Positions 8,281-15,599 of a stretch of DNA of 64,000 nucleotides are shown piece by piece. The stretch's first letter is position 1. Each line of letters opens with the position of its first letter. The translations under genes and the position numbers were made by a program. This DNA is from Bacilli bacterium (GTDB taxonomy: Bacteria > Bacillota_I > Bacilli_A > RFN20 > CAG-288). The notes below the pieces were generated by a model. That model had not been told where the DNA came from and made no database searches. It saw only the letters and a program-made list of their open reading frames with translations. The stretch covers positions 29,421 through 93,420 of the forward strand of contig JALCRV010000010.1 of assembly GCA_022652945.1 (NCBI GenBank), written 5' to 3'.

Positions 8281-9288
8281 ATGAAAAAAAGTTATAACTT
8301 CGCCATCGTCGGAGCTACCGGACTGGTTGGAAGAACATTTTTAAAAGTCATGGAAGAATATCATTTGCCCGTAGCTTCTTTGCGCCTTTTCGCCTCGGAG
8401 AAAAGTATAGGCAGGAAGTTGTTATTCGCCGGGAAAGAATATACCCTCGAAGCCCTTAAAGAAGGCGTCTTTAAAGGTACGGATTTTGCTTTATTCTCCG
8501 CCGGCAGCGAAGTAAGCCGCCTTTATGCTCCTCTAGCTAGCCAAGAAGGAGCCTTGGTTATCGATAATTCTTCCTGTTGGCGAATGGATGAAAACTGCGC
8601 TTTGATCGTCCCCGAAATTAATATCTCGGATTATAAGACCCACGGAAGGATTATCGCCAATCCAAATTGTTCAACCATTCAATCCGTTTTACCTTTAAAG
8701 CCTTTGGATGATTTATTCACTCTTAAGAGAATAATTTATTCAACCTATCAGGCCTGTTCCGGCAGCGGAAAAAAAGGGCTCGATGATTTAGAAAGATGCG
8801 AAAGGGGCGAGAAGCCGCTTTTTTACCCATATGATATTGCGAAGACCTGCATACCGGAAATCGATATTTTCGGCGATGATGGATATTCCAAAGAAGAAAT
8901 GAAAATGGTTAATGAGACACGCAAGATTCTCCACCGTCCGTCTTTAAAAATTGCGGCAACTTGCGTCCGTGTCCCGGTCCCGGTTGCTCATGGGGTTATG
9001 ATCGCCGCGGAATTTGAAAAACCGGTCGATGTTGAAAAGGCGCGTCAAGCCTTAAGAAACTACGAAGGCATCAAAGTTGTCGATGAGCCGAAGAAACATA
9101 TATATCCAGTTTCCACTTTGGCCGCCGGCAATGATTACGTCTACGTCGGCCGAATCAGAAAAGACATCTCTTCAGATAACGGATTAATCCTTTATACGGT
9201 CGGAGATAACGTCCGTAAAGGAGCAGCCAGCAATGCGGTGCAGATTGTTAAAAAGATCATCGAAGAAAAGGAGAAAGAAAATGCTTAA
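8281..9288 (+). CDS. asd: Aspartate-semialdehyde dehydrogenase
   Basis: Converts aspartyl phosphate to aspartate semialdehyde with NADPH. The 335-residue protein has the nucleotide loop GATGLVGR at 11-18, the catalytic cysteine C130 in ANPNCSTIQ, and the active-site histidine H237 in VPVAHG. A strong ribosome site (AAAAGGAG) lies 15 bases after hom. The 3' end overlaps the start of lysC by 8 bases. It supplies the branch point to threonine and possibly to lysine/diaminopimelate and methionine, whose later genes are not in this window. Confidence 0.95.
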   Translation: MKKSYNFAIVGATGLVGRTFLKVMEEYHLPVASLRLFASEKSIGRKLLFAGKEYTLEALKEGVFKGTDFALFSAGSEVSRLYAPLASQEGALVIDNSSCWRMDENCALIVPEINISDYKTHGRIIANPNCSTIQSVLPLKPLDDLFTLKRIIYSTYQACSGSGKKGLDDLERCERGEKPLFYPYDIAKTCIPEIDIFGDDGYSKEEMKMVNETRKILHRPSLKIAATCVRVPVPVAHGVMIAAEFEKPVDVEKARQALRNYEGIKVVDEPKKHIYPVSTLAAGNDYVYVGRIRKDISSDNGLILYTVGDNVRKGAASNAVQIVKKIIEEKEKENA

Positions 9289-10600
9289 AGTATGTAAATT
9301 CGGAGGCTCTTCTTTAGCGGATGAGGAAGAGTTCTTAAAGGTCAAAAAGATCGTCCAAGCAGATCCAAGCCGAAGGATTATTGTCGTTTCCGCTCCGGGC
9401 AGAAGAAACTCTAAGGATAATAAGATCACCGATTTGCTTTATCTAATCTATCAACATCAAAAATACAAAGTCGATTACTCTTCCCTTTTTGAGGAGATTA
9501 AGAAAAGATACCTGCAAATTGCTAAGAATTTGCATATTGTTTGCGATTTAGAGGAAGAGTTTAAAAACTTAAGCCAGAAGTTAGCTGAGGGGCAAATAAG
9601 CGAAGAAGAGTTAGTGTCCCGCGGTGAATATTTTGCGGCTAAGTTAACCGCCTCCTATCTCGGCTACCAATTCATCGACGCCGCTTCCTTAATCCATTTC
9701 GATTATGAGAGCAAAGTCTTGGAGAATGAGACCACTAAAGCCATTCAGGATGCCATTTCTAAATATCCTCAGATAGTTGTTCCTGGCTTCTACGGCTCTT
9801 ACCCCAATGGGAAAATCTGTTTATTCAGCCGTGGGGGAAGCGATGTAACCGGGTCATATATGGCTAAAGGCAGCCACGCCGATCTATATGAGAACTGGAC
9901 CGATGTCAGCGGCTTTTTTATGGCTGATCCGAAGATTATCCCCAACCCTAAAAAGATCAAAGAAATCTCATACTCAGAATTAAGAGAGCTTTCTTATATG
10001 GGAGCCAATGTCATCCATGAAGAAACTATCATCCCTTTAACTGATGAAGAGATTCCTCTGGAGATTTTAAATACGAACCATCCGGAAGAAGGCGGGACTC
10101 TAATTAAAAGAGAGACACCGGATAAGACCCATTTAATCACAGGAATCACCGGTAAGAAAGGCTTCATCGCTTTAACTTTCTTAAAGAAGAGATCTGCGGA
10201 TAAGCTCAATTCCATTATGTCCGTGCTATCTGTCTTCCAACGTTATCAGGTCCCGATTGAACATATCCCGACCAGCATCGATTCTTTCTCGGTTGTCATC
10301 GAGAAGAGCCTGATTGAAGAAAGATTCTACGACATCATGGCAGACTTAAAAAAGCTCCCGGATATTATGTCAATCAGCGAAGATGACGATATCGCTCTTC
10401 TGGCGGTCGTCGGGAGAAACATGGTAAAAAAGACAGGAACTTCCGGAAGAATCCTTTCCATTTTCGGTCAGGAGAAAATCAATATTAAACTGATCGACCA
10501 AGGAAGAGAAGAAATCAACATCATCATCGGCATTTCTAACTCGGACTTTAATAAGTCAGTCGAGGCCTTATATAACAACTTCTCAGGCGAAAAGATTTAA
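9281..10600 (+). CDS. lysC: Aspartate kinase
   Basis: First committed step of the aspartate family pathway: ATP-dependent phosphorylation of aspartate. The start at 9281 (MLKVCKFGGSS) is chosen because the conserved KFGGSS must be N-terminal and an AAAGGAG ribosome site precedes it; an in-frame upstream ATG at 9233 would add residues read from inside asd. The 439-residue protein has an amino-acid kinase domain (to about 290) and two ACT domains at the C terminus, so end-product inhibition is likely. It is the last gene of the operon and a monofunctional kinase, not fused to homoserine dehydrogenase. Confidence 0.93.
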   Translation: MLKVCKFGGSSLADEEEFLKVKKIVQADPSRRIIVVSAPGRRNSKDNKITDLLYLIYQHQKYKVDYSSLFEEIKKRYLQIAKNLHIVCDLEEEFKNLSQKLAEGQISEEELVSRGEYFAAKLTASYLGYQFIDAASLIHFDYESKVLENETTKAIQDAISKYPQIVVPGFYGSYPNGKICLFSRGGSDVTGSYMAKGSHADLYENWTDVSGFFMADPKIIPNPKKIKEISYSELRELSYMGANVIHEETIIPLTDEEIPLEILNTNHPEEGGTLIKRETPDKTHLITGITGKKGFIALTFLKKRSADKLNSIMSVLSVFQRYQVPIEHIPTSIDSFSVVIEKSLIEERFYDIMADLKKLPDIMSISEDDDIALLAVVGRNMVKKTGTSGRILSIFGQEKINIKLIDQGREEINIIIGISNSDFNKSVEALYNNFSGEKI

Positions 10601-10658
10601 AAGATAATCAGGTACGACGAATTTTTCACTATTTTTAGTCGATTTTTCTTTTGGCTTA

Positions 10659-10687
10659 TAGACTTTAAAAAATGAAAATGGTAAAGT
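10659..10687 (+). promoter_or_regulatory. Probable promoter of tRNA-Leu
   Basis: TAGACT (10659-10664) and TAAAGT (10682-10687) are 17 bases apart, 25 bases before the tRNA. Both boxes depart from consensus. The gap after lysC (10601-10658) also holds a weak CGAC/GTCG hairpin followed by T-rich DNA that may terminate the threonine operon. Confidence 0.5.
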
Positions 10688-10711
10688 AATCATTGCTTAC
10701 CGATAGTCTAT

Positions 10712-10800
10712 GCCCAGGTGGCGGAATTGGTAGACGCACAGGACTTAAAATCCTGTGGCCCTAACAGGCCGTGCGGGTTCGATTCCCGCTCCGGGCACCA
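10712..10800 (+). tRNA. tRNA-Leu (anticodon UAA)
   Basis: An 89-base class II tRNA with a long variable arm, anticodon loop ACTTAAAA region giving UAA, T-loop TTCGATTC and an encoded CCA. The acceptor stem has one A-C mismatch. Confidence 0.95.
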
Positions 10801-10812
10801 TCAGCGAATCTA

Positions 10813-10836
10813 GCCTGCCTAACGGCAGGCTTTTTT
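10813..10836 (+). terminator. Intrinsic terminator of tRNA-Leu
   Basis: A perfect 7-bp stem GCCTGCC/GGCAGGC with a TAAC loop, followed by six T. Confidence 0.92.
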
Positions 10837-10892
10837 CGTGCATCATAAAATATCAGATCTTTTATCCGATATCTTATGAAAGGACTTAAAGA

Positions 10893-12029
10893 ATGTATAA
10901 ATGCCCACGCTGTGGCAATAGTGATGAAAGATATATCGGTTACCTTAACGGCGTCCCTTATTGCCGTCGCTGTTTAGGATTCGCTGGAAGGAAAGCCAAA
11001 GAACATAAATTAAGTCAGCACGAGATAAAATTAAAAATCGATTACCATCTTTCTAAAGATCAATACAAGATTGCGATGAAGGTTTTGGATAATTTCAAAA
11101 AAGGCAGAGATTCTTTAATCCATGCGGTCACGGGGGCCGGAAAAACAGAACTAGTCTACTTCACCATCGAATATGCGCTCTCAAAAGGCATGAGCGTTGG
11201 ATTTGCCGCTCCCCGAAGAGATGTCGCTATCGACTTGTTTCCACGAATATCCTCGGCATTTCCCGATGGAAAAACGGTCATGGTCATCGGAAACCACACC
11301 AAAGTACTCGACGGCGACATCATCATCTTAACCACTCACCAACTCTATCGTTACCCGGCTTTTTTCGATCTTCTTATCATCGATGAAATCGATGCTTTTC
11401 CTTATAAAGGCGACCCCGTCTTAAATCGCTTCGCTAAAGATGCCGTGAAGGGCAACCGGGTCCTCTTATCCGCCACGCCTTCCAAGACCGATATCGAGAC
11501 GATGACAAAAAGCGGTAAGGTCTTCGAATTGAATTCCCGCTATCATCATCATCCGTTACCGGTCCCTATCTATAAGCAGGCTTTGATTTCCCCGCTTCTA
11601 ACTGGAATAAATGATCTACGACGTTTATTGAAGAACGGCAAGCAGGTTTTCTTCTTTGTCCCCACGATTGAATTAGGCCAAAAGATCTATCCGATCATGG
11701 CTGCTTTTCTAAAAAAGGGGGCTTTAGTGGATTCGGAGGAAACAGAAAGAGATCAGAGGATTTCCGACTTCAAAAAAGGCGAACTTAGATATTTAGTGAC
11801 GACTTCGATCTTGGAAAGAGGAGTCACAGTCAAAGGACTCCAAGTTATCGTCTGCTATGCCGACCATGTCCTATACACCAAGGAAGCGCTGATTCAGATT
11901 GCTGGACGAGCCGGAAGAAAAAAAGATGAGCCAGAAGGCGAAGTGATCTTTATCGGGGCGGAAGAAAGCGAGGCTATCAAGGATGCTATCGGAGAAATTG
12001 AAGAAACTAACCGCAAGGCCGGTTTGTAA
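10893..12029 (+). CDS. comFA: ComFA-like DNA translocase (DEAD/DEAH helicase)
   Basis: Superfamily 2 ATPase that in competent Firmicutes drives single-stranded DNA uptake through ComEC at the membrane. The N terminus carries a four-cysteine zinc site (C4, C7, C24, C27) typical of ComFA. The Walker A motif TGAGKT is at 80-85, motif II is DEID at about 164-167, and motif VI QIAGRAGR lies near 334-341. At 378 residues it is slightly shorter than Bacillus ComFA. The start has a good ribosome site (AAAGGA, 9 bases). comFC follows with an overlap, the usual competence arrangement. Whether the organism is naturally competent cannot be judged here. Confidence 0.9.
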   Translation: MYKCPRCGNSDERYIGYLNGVPYCRRCLGFAGRKAKEHKLSQHEIKLKIDYHLSKDQYKIAMKVLDNFKKGRDSLIHAVTGAGKTELVYFTIEYALSKGMSVGFAAPRRDVAIDLFPRISSAFPDGKTVMVIGNHTKVLDGDIIILTTHQLYRYPAFFDLLIIDEIDAFPYKGDPVLNRFAKDAVKGNRVLLSATPSKTDIETMTKSGKVFELNSRYHHHPLPVPIYKQALISPLLTGINDLRRLLKNGKQVFFFVPTIELGQKIYPIMAAFLKKGALVDSEETERDQRISDFKKGELRYLVTTSILERGVTVKGLQVIVCYADHVLYTKEALIQIAGRAGRKKDEPEGEVIFIGAEESEAIKDAIGEIEETNRKAGL

Positions 12030-12645
12030 GATCTGTTTTAAAGATATCAAAGGAGATTCCTTGCTTTCTTTTTTTAATCCGGAAGTGAAAGTCTGCTCCG
12101 CGTGTTTTAAAAGTCTTAACTATCATTTCTCTTTTGGGACTTTTCTCGGCCACAAGATAATTTCCCTGGCGGAATATAAAGAACCGATGTCTACCCTTTT
12201 AATCCGATACAAAGAAACCTTGGATATCGAATTAGCTCCAGTTTTCCTCTCCTACTATGCACAAATTATCGGATTGATCTTTAAAGGCTACCAGTTAGTC
12301 TTGGTTCCTTCCACTCCCAGCAAATTAAAAAAGCGAGGCTTCGATCATCTCTGGGAAATGTTTAAATTCCTCGGGCTGACAAAACTAGATATCCTAAGCA
12401 AGGATGAAACCAAGGACCAAAAGAAGAAAAATGCCTTAGAAAGAAAAGAGTCCGAAAAACTATTTCATATCCACGAAGGAGAAAAATGCACTGGGAAGAA
12501 GATTCTTCTAGTTGACGATGTCATAACCAGCGGAGCATCTTTAAGTGCAGCGGTAAAATTAATCGAGCCGATGAAACCTAAAAAGATTGTGGTTTTAGTG
12601 CTGATGAACGATGCTCCGCTAGCTAATTATTCCACCTTGAATTAA
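11983..12645 (+). CDS. comFC: ComFC-like phosphoribosyltransferase-fold protein
   Basis: A 220-residue ComFC/GntX family protein needed for transformation in several species, thought to work with ComFA. It has an N-terminal zinc-binding four-cysteine motif (C15, C18, C38, C41) and a C-terminal PRPP loop ILLVDDVITSGAS at about 174-186. The reading frame opens inside comFA (46-base overlap). An in-frame TTG at 11998 could instead be the start, since it keeps the zinc site; the ATG is preferred because the TTG has its purine run too close. The gene order supports the assignment. Confidence 0.87.
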   Translation: MLSEKLKKLTARPVCKICFKDIKGDSLLSFFNPEVKVCSACFKSLNYHFSFGTFLGHKIISLAEYKEPMSTLLIRYKETLDIELAPVFLSYYAQIIGLIFKGYQLVLVPSTPSKLKKRGFDHLWEMFKFLGLTKLDILSKDETKDQKKKNALERKESEKLFHIHEGEKCTGKKILLVDDVITSGASLSAAVKLIEPMKPKKIVVLVLMNDAPLANYSTLN

Positions 12646-12717
12646 TTAAAGAAATTCATAGGTGCCTTAAACAATGACAAAATATTAATACTTGCTAGTT
12701 TTCCTGAATCTATAAAC

Positions 12718-12723
12718 TATAAT
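12718..12723 (+). promoter_or_regulatory. Probable -10 box before the first riboswitch
   Basis: A perfect TATAAT lies 10 bases before the riboswitch core, so transcription should start almost at its first base. The -35 side is weak (TAGTTT at 16 bases). Confidence 0.5.
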
Positions 12724-12732
12724 AAATTACGT

Positions 12733-12805
12733 AAAAGGCAAACCTAGGGTAACCTAGCGACGCAAAACTATAGGATCCAATCAACTTGGACAGCCAGCTC
12801 CCATA
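12733..12805 (+). promoter_or_regulatory. Cyclic di-GMP-I riboswitch (GEMM-I)
   Basis: The leader of the next gene shows the GEMM-I signature in order. It has the 5' element AGGCAAACC, a stem CTAGG/CCTAG closed by a GTAA (GNRA) loop, and the invariant joining element GACGCAAA. A second hairpin follows (around GGATCC...GGA), then the 3' element CAGCCAGCTCCC that closes the outer stem. The purine after GCAAA is A, not the more common G. Downstream, 12806-12840 has an inverted repeat TTCTAA/TTAGAA and a run of seven T that may form the expression platform. The ribosome site AAAAGGG lies just before the ATG at 12854. GEMM-I RNAs bind cyclic di-GMP; whether binding turns this gene on or off is not evident. 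Confidence 0.87.
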
Positions 12806-12853
12806 TCTTCTAACCGGACAAGGTGTTTTTTTAGAACAAGAAAAGGGCGAAGC

Positions 12854-14248
12854 ATGTCATTCAAGTTAAAATCCAAATTAATCGTGATCCAATGCTCAGC
12901 GCTGATTTTTTCTTTGTCTGCTGTTTTCGCTGCCACCTTCGCTTGGTATACCGCTTCCCGCCAGACTAATCTGACTATTTCCCAGATCTCAGCGGAAGAC
13001 GGAATGCAATACACGCTTAAGTATTTCTCCGGCAATTACTCTTCCGCCAGCCACAAGATCGGTTATGAGGAAGATCAATACGCCGATGCGAATATTTCTT
13101 ATGAGGCCCCAGCTGATACCACGGGTAAATATTATTTCAACACGGTAACCGAGGAAGATCAGACCCCGTTCACCATTTCATATTTTTCGCCCAAGCATCG
13201 TTATAGCTACGCTTTGGAAGTGACTTCCGGCTTCGCTTATCTTTCCTATGTCCGTCTTTATCTTTCTTCCTTCATCTCAGCCGCTTCCGCTTACGACTTC
13301 AGCCAAGCTGAGCAAAAAGGCATCCGCTTAGCAGAAGCCATCAATATCTATGGCACTTGTTTTAATTATTCTTCAACCACAGCGGATAATGATTCTGCAG
13401 TTCGCTCTTTTGTGAATGGAACTGAGGTCAGCTCCATCAGCGGGACAGGAGATAGCCCAACTGTCACCGGAGACCTATATAACCGTTTCCATTTCTCTTA
13501 CAATCTAACTGATACCGATGGGCTTTATAACTCCACCCAGGAAATCGCCACCGGTTTATTAGGTCCTTCTTACCCCACTTCTTCTTCGACCCCGAAGATT
13601 GTTTTCCTGTTTACAATTGAATTTTCTAATAACGAAAGCACTTTCTATAGTTCTTTCTCCAAAGGCAGCCCGAATTATTGGTATAAGGATACAACTGGCA
13701 ATTCCAATGCTTACCAATCCTTTATTTCCAATACGGCGGATTCTAAAGGCTTTACTTTAGGCTCCATGATCCTGGCTAGAGAGAATGTGGAGAATATCAA
13801 TCTCGATGCCCGAGAAGGTACGATCCCTGCTACTTTCCTTGATAATTCTGCCTCCAGCGTCACTTTGCCTACTCCGACCAAAGAAGGTTATACCTTCAAC
13901 GGTTGGTATTCACCCGATAAGAAACAATTCTATCAGGGCGGAGCGACTTATGCTAAAGCTTATCCGACCGCTTCTTCTCAAATGGCAGCTCCGGTTTTCT
14001 ACGCGGAATATACACCCCTTAGTTCAACCGTCACTTTCGATGCGGGGACTAATGGCACGAGCGGAGTTACTTCCGCTTCTTATGCCTACGGTTCGATTTA
14101 TCATTCCTTACCGGTTGCAGTCGGCAATACCGGCTATACTTTCCAAGGTTGGTTTTCAGCCGCGGAAGGCGGAACTCAGTATGTCGAAGGAGGAAAAGTC
14201 CTCCTGACTTCCGATACTACTTTCTACGCCCATTATCTCGCTGCTTAA
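12854..14248 (+). CDS. TasA-like exported protein with two InlB-type B repeats
   Basis: A 464-residue surface or secreted protein. The N terminus has a hydrophobic signal (about 10-32) ending AATFAWYT, which resembles the SipW-dependent signal peptides of TasA/camelysin biofilm-fibre proteins. A poorly recognised central region follows. The C terminus has two Listeria-Bacteroides (InlB B-repeat, Flg_new) units at about 325-390 and 394-464, with the hallmarks GYTFNGWYS and GYTFQGWFS. There is no LPXTG or C-terminal anchor. Expression is under the GEMM-I riboswitch directly upstream. The TasA resemblance is moderate; the repeats are clear. No SipW-type peptidase is encoded in the window. Confidence 0.78.
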   Translation: MSFKLKSKLIVIQCSALIFSLSAVFAATFAWYTASRQTNLTISQISAEDGMQYTLKYFSGNYSSASHKIGYEEDQYADANISYEAPADTTGKYYFNTVTEEDQTPFTISYFSPKHRYSYALEVTSGFAYLSYVRLYLSSFISAASAYDFSQAEQKGIRLAEAINIYGTCFNYSSTTADNDSAVRSFVNGTEVSSISGTGDSPTVTGDLYNRFHFSYNLTDTDGLYNSTQEIATGLLGPSYPTSSSTPKIVFLFTIEFSNNESTFYSSFSKGSPNYWYKDTTGNSNAYQSFISNTADSKGFTLGSMILARENVENINLDAREGTIPATFLDNSASSVTLPTPTKEGYTFNGWYSPDKKQFYQGGATYAKAYPTASSQMAAPVFYAEYTPLSSTVTFDAGTNGTSGVTSASYAYGSIYHSLPVAVGNTGYTFQGWFSAAEGGTQYVEGGKVLLTSDTTFYAHYLAA

Positions 14249-14288
14249 AAAGACAGTTTGCTCTTATTTTCAGCCGTTATTTTTTGGT

Positions 14289-14317
14289 TGCTAATCCACA
14301 ATCAAGTTTGTATAATG
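14289..14317 (+). promoter_or_regulatory. Promoter of tRNA-Gln(CUG)
   Basis: TTGCTA (14289-14294) and TATAAT (14312-14317) are 17 bases apart, 11 bases before the tRNA. Confidence 0.82.
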
Positions 14318-14327
14318 TATTTTGCTT

Positions 14328-14401
14328 GGGGTATAGTCAAGCGGTAAGACAGCAGACTCTGAATCTGCGATGCTCTGGTTCGAATCCAGATACCCCAGCC
14401 A
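14328..14401 (+). tRNA. tRNA-Gln (anticodon CUG)
   Basis: A 74-base cloverleaf with acceptor stem TGGGGTA pairing with TACCCCA, anticodon loop CTCTGAA (CUG) and an encoded CCA. It is a separate isoacceptor from the UUG tRNA at 4091. It stands alone inside the surface-protein region, with its own promoter and terminator. Confidence 0.96.
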
Positions 14402-14417
14402 TTTATCGCTAGTAATC

Positions 14418-14442
14418 AGGAGGCTTCAGAGCCTCCTTTTTC
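14418..14442 (+). terminator. Intrinsic terminator of tRNA-Gln(CUG)
   Basis: A perfect 7-bp stem AGGAGGC/GCCTCCT followed by a T run. It separates the tRNA from the next riboswitch-controlled operon. Confidence 0.9.
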
Positions 14443-14509
14443 ATAGCCTGAAGATATATAAAAAATTTCTTATTAACCCAAGCGGAAAACGCTATTTATT
14501 TAATAGTAA

Positions 14510-14538
14510 TTGTTAAATATATTAAAAGAATATATAAC
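14510..14538 (+). promoter_or_regulatory. Promoter of the second riboswitch-controlled operon
   Basis: TTGTTA (14510-14515) and TATAAC (14533-14538), 17 bases apart. Initiation near 14545 would place the riboswitch at the very 5' end of the transcript. Confidence 0.7.
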
Positions 14539-14552
14539 ATAAGAGTTGGAAT

Positions 14553-14629
14553 GTTTATTAAGAGCAAAACCAGGGTAACTTGGCGACGCAAAACTACAGG
14601 GTCCTCATGAGGGATAGCCAGTTGCCATT
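14553..14629 (+). promoter_or_regulatory. Cyclic di-GMP-I riboswitch (GEMM-I), second copy
   Basis: This element has the same ordered signature as the copy at 12733: AGAGCAAAACC, a stem CCAGG/CTTGG with a GTAA loop, the invariant GACGCAAA, a hairpin containing CCTCATGAGG, and the 3' element TAGCCAGTTGCC. The stems differ in sequence from the first copy but keep pairing, which is covariation-like support. It lies in the leader of the three-gene operon starting at 14661. A short pairing ACCC/GGGT brackets the ribosome site (AGAGG, 14645-14650) and may be part of the switch. Confidence 0.88.
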
Positions 14630-14660
14630 TCACCCCTAAAAAGAGAGGAAGTGGGTTTCA

Positions 14661-15593
14661 ATGGATCTGTCTCCTAAAAAAATCAAAGTGCTGCTAGCCA
14701 GCCTTGCCTCTTTATCTGCCATTTCGTTCATTATTGTAAGCTCTGCTTTCGCATGGTTTGATTTCAATAAAACCGCCGTTAACTCTATCGTGGCTGGCTC
14801 GGGCAATATCTCTTTGACTTCCATCTCCGCCACATCATATAAATATCAGTATCCCCCGATTGCGGATATTTCTTTCGATTCCATCACCGAAGATGATCCT
14901 TTGAACTATGACGGAGTCGGCAAGGTCATGTCGAAAGATCTGACTTCCAATCAAGTCAACATGAATAAATACGACCCCTTTTACCTTTCTTTGCAACCCG
15001 CTTTAAGCGTGTATGATCTTTTCACCAATTTCGTCATCAAGCTTTCCGTGACTTTCCAAGCCTGGTCAGATGTGGACTTTTCCGTCACTGCTAACCGTTT
15101 AACAGATGATGAATGGAACGCTTCTAGCAAGAGCACCACTAACGATGGAAGAGCCTCAGACTATCTGGATTTCTGGGCTAGTACGGCAGATCTTTCAGCC
15201 GTCTCTTCCGTCAGTTACACCACCCCTCATTCAGCTGAAGCCGGGACGCAAGTCACGACTACATATAATGTAAGTGATGATAACGGGGCGAACAACATTA
15301 TTTTTTTCACGATGAAGAACTTCGAAGAAAATACGAGCAACACTGCTTCTTTCTTCCGAGCGGATGGAAGCACTCCTGCAAAAAGTGAATTCCCTCTGCT
15401 TGCAACTACCACATACCGCTACGCTGAACAGACCCTCGGAACTGATTCCAGCTACACCAAGACGGTGAACGTTTATATCAATATCGATTACAATACTTCC
15501 TCCCTCGCTTCCATGGCTGCCTCACTTCGAGCGGACACCACGATAAATTTGGGCATGGATTATTATTTCACCGTCAACGCTATCCAAGCATAA
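14661..15593 (+). CDS. TasA-like exported protein
   Basis: A 310-residue protein with a hydrophobic N-terminal signal (about 8-32) ending SSAFAWFDFNKT, the AWF pattern seen after the hydrophobic core in TasA/camelysin-type proteins. The rest is Ser/Thr/Asn/Asp-rich and probably beta-rich, with no cysteine motif, LPXTG or membrane anchor. It is the first gene behind the second GEMM-I riboswitch and lies 6 bases before a large GLUG protein, so the three genes to 23053 form one operon. A fibre-forming or matrix role is inferred from the resemblance and context only. Confidence 0.72.
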   Translation: MDLSPKKIKVLLASLASLSAISFIIVSSAFAWFDFNKTAVNSIVAGSGNISLTSISATSYKYQYPPIADISFDSITEDDPLNYDGVGKVMSKDLTSNQVNMNKYDPFYLSLQPALSVYDLFTNFVIKLSVTFQAWSDVDFSVTANRLTDDEWNASSKSTTNDGRASDYLDFWASTADLSAVSSVSYTTPHSAEAGTQVTTTYNVSDDNGANNIIFFTMKNFEENTSNTASFFRADGSTPAKSEFPLLATTTYRYAEQTLGTDSSYTKTVNVYINIDYNTSSLASMAASLRADTTINLGMDYYFTVNAIQA

Positions 15594-15599
15594 CCAACC

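Noticed and set aside
9233..9280. Upstream start for lysC at 9233
   Set aside because: It would add residues before the conserved KFGGSS and has no ribosome site; 9281 has AAAGGAG.
13785..14207. 140-codon frame inside the TasA/InlB-repeat gene
   Set aside because: Shifted-frame shadow; the main frame carries recognisable InlB-type repeats.
14149..14412. 87-codon frame ending in the tRNA-Gln gene
   Set aside because: It crosses the end of the TasA-like gene, a promoter and a tRNA in the wrong frame.
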